Positions 32,890 to 42,128 of a stretch of DNA of 64,000 nucleotides are shown piece after piece. The notes beneath the pieces were generated by a model, which saw only the letters and a list, made by a program, of their open reading frames with translations, was not told the DNA's origin and did no database searches. Made by a program: the position numbers and the translations under genes. Position 1 is the first letter of the stretch. Each line of letters begins with the position of its first letter. The DNA is from Streptosporangium amethystogenes (GTDB lineage: Bacteria > Actinomycetota > Actinomycetes > Streptosporangiales > Streptosporangiaceae), in NCBI RefSeq assembly GCF_000721075.1, contig NZ_JOEQ01000004.1:644897-708896 (forward strand), given 5' to 3'.

Positions 32890-33424
32890 GTTGGTCCTCT
32901 TCACTTCTGTGCGTGACGGCTGCCCGGTGGCATGGGCCGCGAGTGTCTTCTCCGCCGCACTCCGGAAGGGGGCCAGACCGCGGTACACGTCCGCTGCGGC
33001 CGGGCACGTTCGGGGAGCGGGGCACGGCCGGTAAAGCCGGTCGTCTGACGGCTCGGGCGCCCATTTGGGTTCATGGTCGGAGTGATTCTCGGTTTCGAAC
33101 GGGACCACTGCGCACCGATCCGTACGTGCTGCCTCTCGTTTCTCCCGGTGACTTTTCCGTGAAAGAATGACGTCGGCCCCTACGAGAAGATCCCTGAGTC
33201 GGGAAAACGTCTTCCCGCCTGTTTTCTCCTCGTCAAGTGCATAGTTGGCCAGCGCTCTTGGAATCGACTTGTACGCGCTTTGGCATCGGCTTAGAGCTCC
33301 GCCGGAGCACACCAAGCGATGCCCGGGTCTCAGCAGGACCGTCGACCAGGCGCCCGGACCGGCGCGTTCGCCGCCCTAGCCGGCTCCAACCCGCCCGCAA
33401 GCGGCTCGGACCATGCTCGTCCCC
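32890..33424. other. Intergenic region between divergent GRAS and membrane-protein genes
   Basis: About 530 bp with lower GC than the neighbours. A minus-strand frame continuous with the GRAS gene runs to 33315, but its composition is irregular and no ribosome site supports it. No RNA gene or strong repeat was noticed. It presumably holds both promoters. Confidence 0.4.
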
Positions 33425-33871
33425 ATGGGAAACGGAATCGAGAACAGGGCCGGGTGGGCGCGGATCGGCCCGTGGACGGTGCCCTGGCATTTCGCCTGGT
33501 GGTTCGCCGCCGCCCTGGTGGCGTCGGCCACAGCGCATTTCGTGCTGGACCGGGAACCCCTGACGATCTTCAACCTGCTCGCGCTCGCGGTCTACTTCTG
33601 GGCCTACGGCCAGTGGCGCCGCCGCTTCGAGCCCGAACTGGAGTCCCCCGTCGCGCAGCAATGGCTGGTCCTGCTCTTCGCGCTGATCCTGGCGCTGGTC
33701 CTGTGGCCGATCGGGAGCTGTGGTCCGCCCATCGGGACGCTGGTCCCCTGGTTCGGTGTGGACCCCGCGGAATGCGGAGGCCTGGAAGCGAGAACGACCC
33801 AGCTCACCCTGCTGGGCCTGCTGGCCATCCCGCTGGCGGTCTCCACCGCCGTCAACCGCGCCCGCGGCTGA
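33425..33871 (+). CDS. Small multi-pass membrane protein of unknown function
   Basis: A 148-residue protein with about four hydrophobic segments ('WHFAWWFAAALVASATAHFVL', 'IFNLLALAVYFWAYGQW', 'WLVLLFALILALVLWPI', 'LTLLGLLAIPLAVSTAVN') and a Cys pair between helices 3 and 4 (GSCGPP and AECGG). The start is unsure: ATG 33425 or 33413, neither with a good ribosome site. No family recognised. It stands alone on the plus strand. Confidence 0.6.
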   Translation: MGNGIENRAGWARIGPWTVPWHFAWWFAAALVASATAHFVLDREPLTIFNLLALAVYFWAYGQWRRRFEPELESPVAQQWLVLLFALILALVLWPIGSCGPPIGTLVPWFGVDPAECGGLEARTTQLTLLGLLAIPLAVSTAVNRARG

Positions 33872-33923
33872 CCTCGCCTCCGGTTTCCCGCTATCGGAGG
33901 CTGAGCGGTCCCACCCGCCCGGA

Positions 33924-34235
33924 TCACCGGTCCGTCGGGCGGGCGGCGCGCTCCCTGGCCAACTCCTCCCGCAGGTCGTCGACCTGCTGCTGCAGGATGA
34001 AGATCCGGCGTACCGCGGCGAGGCTCATGCCCTCGCCGATGAGCTGGATGGCGTCCTGGAGGTCGCCGATCTCGTGGCGGGTGTAGCGTCGCTGGCCGCC
34101 GCCGGAACGGGCGGGACGGACCACGTCGTGCTCGTCGAGCCGGCGCAGGAACGCCTGCTCCACATTGAGCATGTCGGCGACCTGACCGACTGAGTACAGC
34201 GGGGCGTGCTCGTCGTCAAAGGGCAACCTGACCAT
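33924..34235 (-). CDS. MerR-family regulator next to hsp20
   Basis: A 103-residue MerR-type DNA-binding protein: 'YSVGQVADMLNVEQAFLRRLDEHDVVRPARSGGGQRRYTRHEIGDLQDAIQLI' is the winged HTH, followed by a dimerisation coiled coil ('ILQQQVDDLREELARERA'). The ATG at 34235 is preceded by AAAGGAG. Short HspR-like MerR proteins commonly accompany and control heat-shock genes; here it lies just after hsp20 on the same strand, separated by a strong hairpin, and may autoregulate with it. Confidence 0.88.
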   Translation of the reverse strand: MVRLPFDDEHAPLYSVGQVADMLNVEQAFLRRLDEHDVVRPARSGGGQRRYTRHEIGDLQDAIQLIGEGMSLAAVRRIFILQQQVDDLREELARERAARPTDR

Positions 34236-34278
34236 CACCGCTCCTTTCCTGTGGGGGACGACAGGTGTGTGAAACGCG

Positions 34279-34311
34279 CGGGGTGGGCGCCGGAACCCGG
34301 CGCCCACCCCG
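34279..34311 (-). terminator. Strong hairpin between hsp20 and merR
   Basis: Perfect 15-bp inverted repeat CGGGGTGGGCGCCGG / CCGGCGCCCACCCCG with a 3-base loop, between the hsp20 stop and the merR start on the minus strand. It should terminate or attenuate hsp20 transcription, leaving low readthrough into merR. Confidence 0.8.
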
Positions 34312-34340
34312 TGGAGGTCGAACGGTCAGACCCTGCCTTC

Positions 34341-34796
34341 TCAGGCTTTGATCGACTTCTGGTCCGAGGTGTGCTCGGCCTTCTGGATCTCGACCTTGCG
34401 GGGCCTGGCCCGCTCGATGACCGGGATGCGCACCGCCAGGACACCGTTGGAGTAGGCGGCGTCGATCTTGTCGCTGTCGAGGTGCTCGGAGAGGTAGACG
34501 CGGCGGGTGAAGGTGCCCATCGGACGCTCGCGGACGAACAGGCGGTCGTCCTGCCCGTACTCCTCCTCGCGGCCGGCACTCACCGAGAGCACTCCACGGT
34601 CGACGGTCACCTCGATGGAGTCGGGGTCGATGCCCGGAAGGTCGAACTTCAGCAGGACGTCGTCCTTGCGGCGGACGCCGTCCAGCGGCATGGCCCCGCG
34701 CGCGGCGCCATCACTCGATCCGAACGCCTGACGCGTGATCCGGTCGAACTGCCGGTCGAACTCCTGGATGAACGGGTCGATCGACGTCAGCAGCAT
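34341..34796 (-). CDS. Hsp20/alpha-crystallin small heat-shock protein
   Basis: ATP-independent holdase chaperone, 151 residues. Alpha-crystallin domain from about residue 45 ('KDDVLLKFDLPGIDPDSIEVTVDRGVLSVSAGRE') through the A-x-x-x-NGVL motif ('AAYSNGVLAVRIPV'), then a short basic tail. Ribosome site GGAGGTGG. Likely heat-induced; tandem repeats in its leader (34862-34875) may be an operator for the neighbouring MerR protein. Confidence 0.93.
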   Translation of the reverse strand: MLLTSIDPFIQEFDRQFDRITRQAFGSSDGAARGAMPLDGVRRKDDVLLKFDLPGIDPDSIEVTVDRGVLSVSAGREEEYGQDDRLFVRERPMGTFTRRVYLSEHLDSDKIDAAYSNGVLAVRIPVIERARPRKVEIQKAEHTSDQKSIKA

Positions 34797-34861
34797 CGGT
34801 AACCACCTCCATGTGAACAGGCAGGTATCCTCAAGCCCGCCTTCTCGAAAAGCTCTTAGTG

Positions 34862-34875
34862 AAGTTATAAGTTAC
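34862..34875. promoter_or_regulatory. Tandem 7-bp repeats upstream of hsp20
   Basis: Direct repeats AAGTTAT-AAGTTAC in an AT-rich patch about 65 bp before the hsp20 start, in a region otherwise over 60% GC. Could be a promoter element or regulator site; no HAIR (CTTGAGT-N7-ACTCAAG) or CIRCE element was found. Confidence 0.3.
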
Positions 34876-35002
34876 CGACAGATCGATACGCAAGTACCCT
34901 CGCGGAAATTCTCGGCTCCCGCCGGCGGGGGGCACGGGAAACCGGCCGTCCTTGACGATCGCAGCGTGGGAGCCTGCCACCGGCGGTCCCGTGCCTCCCC
35001 TC

Positions 35003-35869
35003 TCAGGCCCCCTTGGACAGGGCCTCGAACTCCTCGTCGGTCAGTTCGACGCCGGCGGCGGCGACGTTGTCCTCCAGGTGGGCGACCTTCGAGGTGCCGG
35101 GGATGGGGAGCATCACCGGGGAGCGCTTCAGCAGCCAGGCCAGGGCGAGCTGCGACGGGGTGGCGCCGTGCGCCCTGGCCGCCTCGGCGAGCGGGCCGCC
35201 CTCCTCGGCCAGCTTGCCGGTGGCGAGCGGGAACCACGGGATGAAGCCGATGCCGTTGGCCTCGGAGTACTCCAGCAGCGGCTCGGCGTCGCGGTGCGCG
35301 AGGTTGTAGAGGTTCTGCACCGAGACGATCCTGGCGAACCTGCCCGCCTCCTCGACCTGCTCGATGCTGACCTCACTGAGGCCGATGTGCCGGATCTTGC
35401 CCTCCTGCTGCAGCAGGGCGAGCTCCCCGACCTGGTCGGCGAGGGGCACCTTCGCGTCGATGCGGTGCAGCTGGAACAGGTCGATCCGCTCCACGCCGAG
35501 GTGGCGCAGGCTCAGCTCGGCCTGCTGACGCAGGTACTCGGGGCGGCCGACCGGGCGCCAGTCGTCGGGGCCCGACCGGGTGAGTCCCGCCTTGGTCGCG
35601 ATGACCAGGTCCTCGGGGTAAGGGTGCAGCGCCTTCCTGATCAGCAGCTCGGAGACGAACGGGCCGTAGGAGTCGGCGGTGTCGATGAAGTTGACCCCCA
35701 GCTCGACAGCGCGGCGCAGCACGCGGACCGCCTCCTCGGGGTCGCTCGGCTCCCCCCACACGCCCCTCCCGGTGAGCTGCATCGCCCCGTACCCCAGGCG
35801 GTTGACCGTGAGGTCGCCCCCGATGGCGAACTGGCCCGACGCCTCGGCGGGACGTTCCGTACTCGTCAT
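35003..35869 (-). CDS. Aldo/keto reductase
   Basis: NADPH-dependent oxidoreductase, 288 residues, one TIM barrel. Tetrad residues are visible in order: Asp and Tyr in '[10 protein letters not shown]', Lys in '[10 protein letters not shown]', His in '[10 protein letters not shown]'. The C-terminal cofactor segment is '[18 protein letters not shown]'. ATG 35869 follows GAGGAG; the longer frame has no support. A stand-alone gene; the substrate cannot be inferred. Confidence 0.92.
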   Translation of the reverse strand: MTSTERPAEASGQFAIGGDLTVNRLGYGAMQLTGRGVWGEPSDPEEAVRVLRRAVELGVNFIDTADSYGPFVSELLIRKALHPYPEDLVIATKAGLTRSGPDDWRPVGRPEYLRQQAELSLRHLGVERIDLFQLHRIDAKVPLADQVGELALLQQEGKIRHIGLSEVSIEQVEEAGRFARIVSVQNLYNLAHRDAEPLLEYSEANGIGFIPWFPLATGKLAEEGGPLAEAARAHGATPSQLALAWLLKRSPVMLPIPGTSKVAHLEDNVAAAGVELTDEEFEALSKGA

Positions 35870-35981
35870 GGTGTTCTCCTCAGAATTGATCAAAATCACG
35901 GTTCGAAACGGCCACAACGCACTACCTAGGCCGATGCTTCCCTTTTCAGCGCCCGTACCCGGAAAACCGCTTCCAACCACG

Positions 35982-36014
35982 TACGGCCCGCTCCCCTCGG
36001 GGAAGCGGGCCGTA
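35982..36014 (-). terminator. Terminator of the GH31-ABC-GH3 operon
   Basis: Stem TACGGCCCGCT / AGCGGGCCGTA extended by CCCC/GGGG around a 2-base loop with one extra A. It begins 19 bp after the stop of the secreted GH3 gene in the minus direction. Confidence 0.85.
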
Positions 36015-36032
36015 GCCGGGGTCGGAGCCGGA

Positions 36033-38960
36033 TCAGCGGGTGAAGGTCACGTCCTTCACCCGCAGGGCGCCCCTGAAGACCAGGTAGACGTCCTGCCTGC
36101 CCCGTACACCGGTGACGGGGGCACCGGCGGTGGCCCAGGAGTAGATCCCGCCGGTGGCGGTCACCGGTACGGTTCCGGCAAGCCTGCCGGTCGGGGAGCC
36201 GAGCCGGATCTCGACCGAGGAGGCGGCACTCGCCGCGACCCCGAGCCGCACGCCGGTGACCCCGGCCCGGAGGTCCGCGTCCTTGAAGGCGATCCACTCG
36301 CCCGCCGAGGCGCCGACCGCGTCACCGCGGACCTTGGTCTCGTCGACCAGTTCGACCCCCGCGTAGTCGTCGAAGTCGGCGGCCCGGGTGGGCCGGGTGA
36401 GATCACGAGGACCGATCCGCTCACCGTCCACCCGCACGGTCACGCGCTGCCGGATGGCGTCCGAGGACGAGCCGACCAGGACGTCGTGGGTGGACGGCTC
36501 CACCGCGAAGCGGCCCCCGGTCACGTCCCACAGGGCCAGGTCCGCGGTCTTGAGCGAGAACCTCACCGTCTTCGACTCGCCGGGGGCCAGGCTCACCCGC
36601 TGGAAGCCGCGCAGTTGCTTGACCGGCTGTTCCACCCGGGAGGTGTGCTGGTGGGTGTAGAGCTGGACCACCTCGTCGCCCGCGCGCGAGCCGGTGTTGG
36701 TCACCTTGACGCTCACCTCGTACCCGCCGCTCTTCGCGGTGGCCTTGAGGCCCTGGTAGCCGAAGGTGGTGTAGCTCAGGCCGTGGCCGAAGGCGTACAG
36801 CGGCCTGGCCTTGGAGTACAGGTAGGTCGCGCCGGTCTTGACGATGTCGTAGTCGAGGATGTCCGGCAGGGTGGTGCCCGCCTTGGGCCAGGTCTGGGTG
36901 AGGCGGCCGGCCGGGTTGGCGTCGCCGTACAGCAGGTCGGCCAGCGCGTTGCCGGTCTCGGCTCCGGCGTGCGTGGTCCACAGGATCGCCGGGACCTTCT
37001 CCTGCAGCCGGTCGATCGTGGTCGGATAGCTGTTCTCCAGCACGACCACGGTGTTCGGGTTGGCGGCGTGCACCGCCTCCACCAGCGCCCGCTGTCCCTC
37101 GGCGAGACCGAGGTCGGTCCGGTCGTGGTCCTCCCGGCCGTTGATGAACGGCATGCTGCCGACCACGACCACCGCCGCGTCGGCGCCCTTCGCCGCCGCG
37201 ACCGCCTCGGCGATCCCGCTGCGTACGGTCTCCTTCTCGAAGCGGGTGGCGTCCTCGGCCGTGGTCAGGCTGAGCGTGCCGTCGACCGCGGCCTTGACGT
37301 ACTTGTTCGGGCCGAACCAGTCGTAGGCGGTCTCGTAGCCGGCGTAGCGCAGCAGCGTCGTGCCGTCGGCCTGCGCCTCCAGCCTGAACTGCTCCTGGAC
37401 GAACCAGCCGGTGGGCTGTTCCTGGCTGTTGACCAGGGTGGACCAGTTCGCCCGGCTGACGTACCTCCCGTTGGCGACGCTGCGCAGGGTGACGATCCCC
37501 TGGCCCCAGTCGAAGACGTCGAACTGCTCGGTCGCGCCCGCGGTGGTCGCCGAGAGCTTCAGGTCGGCGCCCGCCCCGGTGCCGGCGGTGAGGTATCTGC
37601 CGCCGGACTTCAGCGCGATCCGGTCGACGCCCTCGCTGGTGACGGCGGCGGCGGACCGCGCCCTGATCCCGGCGAGCGGGGTGACCTTGTAGGGCAGCCT
37701 GCCGGAGTACCAGTCGGTGTAGAGGGTGTCGGCCAGCGGGCCGACCACCGCGACCTTCTTGGCGGGGCTGAGCGGCAGGGTCCTCCCGGAGTTCTTCAGC
37801 AGCACCGCCGCCTCGGCCGCGGTCCGCCGGGCCAGCGCGCGGTGCGCGGGGCTGTCGACCACGTCCTTGGTGATCTTCCCGTACGGCCCGCCGTCCGGGT
37901 CGAACTCGCCGAGCCGGAACCGGATGCCGAGGATGTTGCGTACCGCGGTGTCGATGTCGGCCTGGGTCAGCAGGCCGCGCGAGAGCGCCTCGTTGACCGC
38001 GGCCACCGTCGGGGCGGCGTTGGTGTCGTTCACCGTGAAGCTCTCCACGCCCGCCTTGAGCATGGCGGCGGCGGCCTCCGCCTGGGTGGCGAAGTAGCCC
38101 TGGGAGCCGGTGAGGTTGTTGGGCCCTCCGGCGTCGGAGACGTTGAACAGCGGCCTGTCGGTCCAGGTCCTGACCGTGGAGTTGAGGTCGGTGACCGTGG
38201 CGGGCCGCCCGTTGATCAGGTTGTAGGCGGTCATCACACCGGTGGCCGCGCCCGCCTCCAGCGCGGTCCGAAACGCCGGGACGTCGTACTCGTTGAGGAC
38301 GCGCGGGCGCAGGCTGGAGGAGGTCGTGTCGCGGCGGACCTCGTTGTTGTTGGCCAGGAAGTGCTTGAGCACCGGGGCCGCCCGCAGGTGGTCCGGGTCG
38401 TCGCCCTGGATGCCCGAGCCGTACGCGGTGGAGATCGCGCCGGTGAGCAGCGGGTCCTCGGAGTAGCCCTCCTCGTTGCGGCCCCATCGAGGGTCGCGGA
38501 GCAGGTTGACCACCGGCGCCCAGAGCTGCAGGCCCCACAGCCGGGGGTTCTCCGCGTGGTATCCCCTGGCCTCGTCGCCGACGGCGGCGCCGACCTTCTT
38601 GATCAGGTCGGGATTCCAGGTGCTGGCCAGGCCGACGGCCTGCGGGAACACGGTCCCCTCGGCGGTCACCACGCCGCCGCCGTTGTCGATGTCGGTGGAC
38701 CAGGCGACGCCGTGCAGCGCCTCGGTGCCGGTCTTGAACAGCCCGATGCCCAGGCGGTCCACCGCGGGCTGGTACTGGTGGAGCCAGGAGATCTTCTCGG
38801 CCTGGGTGAGGCGGCCGAGCAGGTCGTCGACGCGCTGGCTCAGCGGGAGTGCGGGATCACGGAAGGGGTACTCGTAGGCCGCGCGGGCCGGGGCCGCGCA
38901 CAGCCCCAGGGTCAGGGCCGTCGTGGCCACGGCCGCGACGGCCCTGGTCGATAAGGACAT
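36033..38960 (-). CDS. Secreted GH3 beta-glucosidase/beta-xylosidase with CBM6-like end
   Basis: A 975-residue GH3 enzyme with a Sec signal peptide ('[21 protein letters not shown]', cut near 28). The barrel has '[11 protein letters not shown]' and the nucleophile in SDAG (Asp near 276) instead of SDW. The second domain carries a fascin/ricin-like insert ('[20 protein letters not shown]') as in the cytoplasmic GH3 at 23785. A fibronectin-III-like module ('[20 protein letters not shown]') and a C-terminal CBM6-like domain follow. Last gene of the operon headed by GH31; a hairpin (39004-39036) lies in the 83-bp gap before it. It probably trims polysaccharide-derived chains outside the cell. Confidence 0.92.
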   Translation of the reverse strand: MSLSTRAVAAVATTALTLGLCAAPARAAYEYPFRDPALPLSQRVDDLLGRLTQAEKISWLHQYQPAVDRLGIGLFKTGTEALHGVAWSTDIDNGGGVVTAEGTVFPQAVGLASTWNPDLIKKVGAAVGDEARGYHAENPRLWGLQLWAPVVNLLRDPRWGRNEEGYSEDPLLTGAISTAYGSGIQGDDPDHLRAAPVLKHFLANNNEVRRDTTSSSLRPRVLNEYDVPAFRTALEAGAATGVMTAYNLINGRPATVTDLNSTVRTWTDRPLFNVSDAGGPNNLTGSQGYFATQAEAAAAMLKAGVESFTVNDTNAAPTVAAVNEALSRGLLTQADIDTAVRNILGIRFRLGEFDPDGGPYGKITKDVVDSPAHRALARRTAAEAAVLLKNSGRTLPLSPAKKVAVVGPLADTLYTDWYSGRLPYKVTPLAGIRARSAAAVTSEGVDRIALKSGGRYLTAGTGAGADLKLSATTAGATEQFDVFDWGQGIVTLRSVANGRYVSRANWSTLVNSQEQPTGWFVQEQFRLEAQADGTTLLRYAGYETAYDWFGPNKYVKAAVDGTLSLTTAEDATRFEKETVRSGIAEAVAAAKGADAAVVVVGSMPFINGREDHDRTDLGLAEGQRALVEAVHAANPNTVVVLENSYPTTIDRLQEKVPAILWTTHAGAETGNALADLLYGDANPAGRLTQTWPKAGTTLPDILDYDIVKTGATYLYSKARPLYAFGHGLSYTTFGYQGLKATAKSGGYEVSVKVTNTGSRAGDEVVQLYTHQHTSRVEQPVKQLRGFQRVSLAPGESKTVRFSLKTADLALWDVTGGRFAVEPSTHDVLVGSSSDAIRQRVTVRVDGERIGPRDLTRPTRAADFDDYAGVELVDETKVRGDAVGASAGEWIAFKDADLRAGVTGVRLGVAASAASSVEIRLGSPTGRLAGTVPVTATGGIYSWATAGAPVTGVRGRQDVYLVFRGALRVKDVTFTR

Positions 38961-39003
38961 CTCGCCTCCAGGTCAGGGGGAGTCGAAGAACTGCGGGTCT
39001 GGG

Positions 39004-39036
39004 GACGCCGTCCGCCCCCGAGCGGCGTACGGCGTC
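39004..39036 (-). promoter_or_regulatory. Intra-operon hairpin before the secreted GH3 gene
   Basis: GACGCCGT / ACGGCGTC with an inner CCGC/GCGG pair, 7 bp after the permease stop. Without a U tract it is more likely an mRNA-stabilising or attenuating element than a full terminator. Confidence 0.45.
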
Positions 39037-39043
39037 TGAGGGC

Positions 39044-39859
39044 TCACTTGACGGCGCCCACGGTCACACCGCGGGTCAGGGTCCGCTGGAAGATGAGGAA
39101 GAAGGCGACCGCGGGCAGGATGCCGAGCAGCGCCGAGGCGCTGGACATCGTGGCGTCCATCATCTTGTCGCCCTGCAGCACCCCGAGGGCGACCGGAACC
39201 GTCTGGTTCTCGTTGGAGATGAGGAAGACCAGGGGCAGGAAGAACTCGTTCCAGGTCCAGATGAAGAAGAAGACGAGCAGCACGCTCAGCGTGGGCCTGC
39301 TGATCGGCACGACGATCCGCCACAGGGCCCGCCACTTTCCCGCCCCGTCCAGAGCCGCCGCCTCCAGGATCTCGTGCGGGAAGCGGCCGAGCACCGAGGA
39401 GAGCAGGTAGGTCCCGAAAGCGCTCTGGATCACCGTGAAGATGATGATCACCCCGAGCCTGGTGTCGTAGAGGCCGACCTGCTTGGCCAGGTAGTACAGC
39501 GGGTAGACCAGCGCCTCCTGCGGCAGCGTGTTGGCCACCAGGAAGACGACCAGGATCCACACCCGCCCGCGCACCCTGCCGATGCCGAGCGCGTAGGCGT
39601 TGAGCACCGACAGGACCGTCGCGAGCACGGCCACCGAGCCGCTGATCAGCAGGCTGTTCCAGAGCTTGCCGCCGAAGTCGACCCGGTTCCAGAAGTCGAC
39701 GATCCCGTCGAGGTACAGCTCGCTCGGCAGGCTCAGCGGCCCGCCCGAGGAGTAGTCGGCCGGGGACTTGACCGCGTTGAGCGTGACGATGACGAACGGC
39801 ACCAGCATCACGACGGCCAGCACGACCAGCGAGACCAGGACCGAGTACTTCCGGATCAT
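39044..39859 (-). CDS. ABC sugar transporter permease (MalG/CUT1 type)
   Basis: A 271-residue permease with six predicted helices. The EAA loop is 'EILEAAALDGAGKWRALWRIVVP', and the C-terminus 'FQRTLTRGVTVGAVK' is typical of the MalG half. ATG overlaps the preceding permease stop. Part of the GH31-SBP-permease-permease-GH3 operon; no ATPase gene. Confidence 0.93.
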   Translation of the reverse strand: MIRKYSVLVSLVVLAVVMLVPFVIVTLNAVKSPADYSSGGPLSLPSELYLDGIVDFWNRVDFGGKLWNSLLISGSVAVLATVLSVLNAYALGIGRVRGRVWILVVFLVANTLPQEALVYPLYYLAKQVGLYDTRLGVIIIFTVIQSAFGTYLLSSVLGRFPHEILEAAALDGAGKWRALWRIVVPISRPTLSVLLVFFFIWTWNEFFLPLVFLISNENQTVPVALGVLQGDKMMDATMSSASALLGILPAVAFFLIFQRTLTRGVTVGAVK

Positions 39860-40734
39860 GATTCCCTGTCCTGAACCCGCAGGAAGAAGACCGTCACCGC
39901 GATGATCACCAGGGTGAGCACGGTGGCGATCGCCGCGCCGTAGCCGACGTTGGCCTTCTCGAAGAAGTTCTGGTAGCTGAAGTAGGAGGGCACGAGCGTG
40001 GCACCGCCGGGGCCTCCCCTGGTCAGCACGAAGATCGGCCCGAAGACCTTGAGCGCGGCGATCGTGCAGGTCAGCAGGACCACGTAGATCTCCGGCCGGA
40101 TCTGCGGGATGGTGATGTGCCAGAACCGCCGCCACCACGAGGCACCGTCCATCTCGGCGGCCTCGTACAGCGCGGGGTCGACCCGCTGCAGCCCGGACAT
40201 GAAGATCACTACCGGGTAGCCGATCTGGAACCAGACCATGATCACCATGACGCTCGGCAGCGCCCAGTCCGGGTCCCCCAGCCAGTTCCTCGGCTCCATC
40301 CCCAGCAGCCCGAGTAGCTCGTTGAGCGCCCCGAACCTGGGGTGCATGATCCAGCCCCAGACGATCCCGGCCACCGCGACCGGCAGCACCTGCGGCAGGT
40401 AGTACGCGGCCCGCAGCACGCCGGCCGCGCGGGGGCCGACCTTCTTGCCCACGTAGTCGAAGAGCGCGGCGGCCAGGACGAGCCCGATGAGCGTCGGGAC
40501 GACCGCCATCGCCACGATGAGCGCGACGTTGTTGCGGAAGGAGGACCAGAACCGCTCGTCGGCGAGGAGCCGGGTGTAGTTCTCCAGCCCGATCCACCTC
40601 GGGTCGCCGATCCCCTGCCAGCGGGTGAAGCCGATGCCGACGTTCATCAGGAACGGCACGACGATGACCGCGGTGAAGAGCACGGCGCTCGGCAGCAGGA
40701 ACACCCGGTACCCGCGGTCACGAGACCTCGGCAT
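39856..40734 (-). CDS. ABC sugar transporter permease (MalF/CUT1 type)
   Basis: A 292-residue permease, six predicted helices, EAA loop 'LYEAAEMDGASWWRRFWHITIP'. The ATG at 40734 follows AAAGGAGACC; the longer open frame has no ribosome site. Separated from the SBP gene by 80 bp that contain a perfect 13-bp hairpin, likely setting the lower level of permease relative to binding protein. Confidence 0.93.
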   Translation of the reverse strand: MPRSRDRGYRVFLLPSAVLFTAVIVVPFLMNVGIGFTRWQGIGDPRWIGLENYTRLLADERFWSSFRNNVALIVAMAVVPTLIGLVLAAALFDYVGKKVGPRAAGVLRAAYYLPQVLPVAVAGIVWGWIMHPRFGALNELLGLLGMEPRNWLGDPDWALPSVMVIMVWFQIGYPVVIFMSGLQRVDPALYEAAEMDGASWWRRFWHITIPQIRPEIYVVLLTCTIAALKVFGPIFVLTRGGPGGATLVPSYFSYQNFFEKANVGYGAAIATVLTLVIIAVTVFFLRVQDRES

Positions 40735-40768
40735 CGGAGGTCTCCTTTCTCTGTTCTGTGCGTACCGT

Positions 40769-40801
40769 CCGCGCCGTGACGCCGTGATCGTCACGGCGCG
40801 G
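40769..40801 (-). promoter_or_regulatory. Strong hairpin between SBP and permease genes
   Basis: Perfect 13-bp inverted repeat CCGCGCCGTGACG / CGTCACGGCGCGG, 7-base loop. Such elements after binding-protein genes usually protect the upstream mRNA 3' end and lower downstream expression. Confidence 0.75.
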
Positions 40802-40814
40802 GCCGCGGGAGGGG

Positions 40815-42119
40815 TCAGTTACCGATGTCGGCGAGGTTCTCGGCGTACGGAGCGGCGATCTCGTCCAGGACCGCGTCGGGGGTCTTGGTGCCGTTGATGA
40901 GGTTCTGCACGCCCGCCACCAGCACGTCGTAGTAGCCGGGCGCCGGCCAGTCGGGGTAGAAGGCCAGCCCGTCGGAGGCCGAGAGCCTGTTGAAGTTCTC
41001 GATCAGCTCCTTGCTCTTCTCGTCGGTGATCGCGGCCGTGTCGGCGGCCACCGGGATGCCGCCGGAGTTGCCGAGCAGGTTCTGGATGTCCTTCTTCATG
41101 GTGATGTCGATGAAGTCGTAGGCGAGGTCCTTGTTCTTGGCGTTCTCCGGGACGACCCAGACGTTGCCGCTGGACCCGGCGCTCATCGTGTTGCCCGGCC
41201 AGAGGAACGAGCCCCACTCGAAGTCCTTGACGTCACTGACGAAGCGGCCGTACCACCAGCTGCCGGAGACCAGGATCGGGTACTTGCCACCGATGAAGGA
41301 GACGCCCATGTCCTCGGCCTTGATGGCGGCGGAGTCCGCCTCGACGTAGCCCTTCTTGACCCAGTCGGCGAAGGTGTCGGCCGCGTACCTGAACTCCGGA
41401 CCCTTGAAGTCGACCTTGCCCTTGTAAAGCTGGAAGGCGTCCACCCAGGAGCGTTGCGCCTTGCTCAGCGCGAGCTGGTAGAAGATCTGCTGCGCCGGAT
41501 ACTCGGCGCCGCCGACCGCGATGGGGGTGGTCCCCGCTTTGACGAACGTGTCGAGGGCGGCGGTGAACTCCTCGTAGGTGGTGGGCACCTCGACGCCCGC
41601 CTTCTTGAAGGCGTCCTTGTTGTAGTAGACCATCACGTACTCGGCGTAGTTCGGGACGCCGTACCACTTGCCCGCGCCCATCACACCGCGCTCGTCGTAC
41701 CTGGCGGTGGTCTGGATCGAGGGGCTGAGCAGCTTGTCCCAGCCGCGCTTGGTCACCTCGGGGGTGAGGTCGGTGAGCAGCCCCTGCTTGGAGAGCAGCC
41801 CCGCCGTGGCGTTGCCCTTGTTGTACTCCATGACGTCGGGGGCCTCGTCCGAGTTGAGGATCATGCCCGCGGACTGGCGGATCTGCTCGAACGCCTTCTC
41901 CTCGAACTTGACCGTCACGTTCGGGTGGGTGGCCTCGAACTGCTTGACGGCCTCGGCCCACGCCTTGCCCATCGCGCTGTCGGCGCCCTCGTAGTGCCAG
42001 AGCTTCAGGACGCGGGGGCCGTCCGCGGCGGGCTTGTCCGCCGCCTGCTCGGTGCCGCCGCAGGCGGCGAGCGCCGCGAGCGCCGCGACCGTGGCGACAC
42101 CGACTCTCAGGTTGAACAT
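40815..42119 (-). CDS. ABC sugar transporter solute-binding lipoprotein
   Basis: A 434-residue CUT1-type binding protein. Signal 'VATVAALAALAAC' ends in a lipobox (Cys near residue 20). The fold is recognisable from 'LKLWHYEGADSAMGKAWAEAVKQFEATHPNVTV', 'DVMEYNKGN' and 'GVPNYAEYVMVYYNKDAFKKAGVEVPTTYEEF'. AGGAGA ribosome site; 9 bp after the GH31 stop. The aromatic-rich lobe suggests sugar stacking. With GH31 and GH3 in the operon, an alpha-xylosyl-bearing oligosaccharide is a sensible ligand (inference). Confidence 0.93.
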   Translation of the reverse strand: MFNLRVGVATVAALAALAACGGTEQAADKPAADGPRVLKLWHYEGADSAMGKAWAEAVKQFEATHPNVTVKFEEKAFEQIRQSAGMILNSDEAPDVMEYNKGNATAGLLSKQGLLTDLTPEVTKRGWDKLLSPSIQTTARYDERGVMGAGKWYGVPNYAEYVMVYYNKDAFKKAGVEVPTTYEEFTAALDTFVKAGTTPIAVGGAEYPAQQIFYQLALSKAQRSWVDAFQLYKGKVDFKGPEFRYAADTFADWVKKGYVEADSAAIKAEDMGVSFIGGKYPILVSGSWWYGRFVSDVKDFEWGSFLWPGNTMSAGSSGNVWVVPENAKNKDLAYDFIDITMKKDIQNLLGNSGGIPVAADTAAITDEKSKELIENFNRLSASDGLAFYPDWPAPGYYDVLVAGVQNLINGTKTPDAVLDEIAAPYAENLADIGN

Positions 42120-42128
42120 GGTCTTCTC

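Noticed and set aside
32890..33315. N-terminal extension of the GRAS-domain protein
   Set aside because: Open frame but irregular composition, no ribosome site, and GRAS homology begins after 32889.
35679..38954. 1091-codon open frame antisense to the secreted GH3
   Set aside because: Shadow of the real gene.
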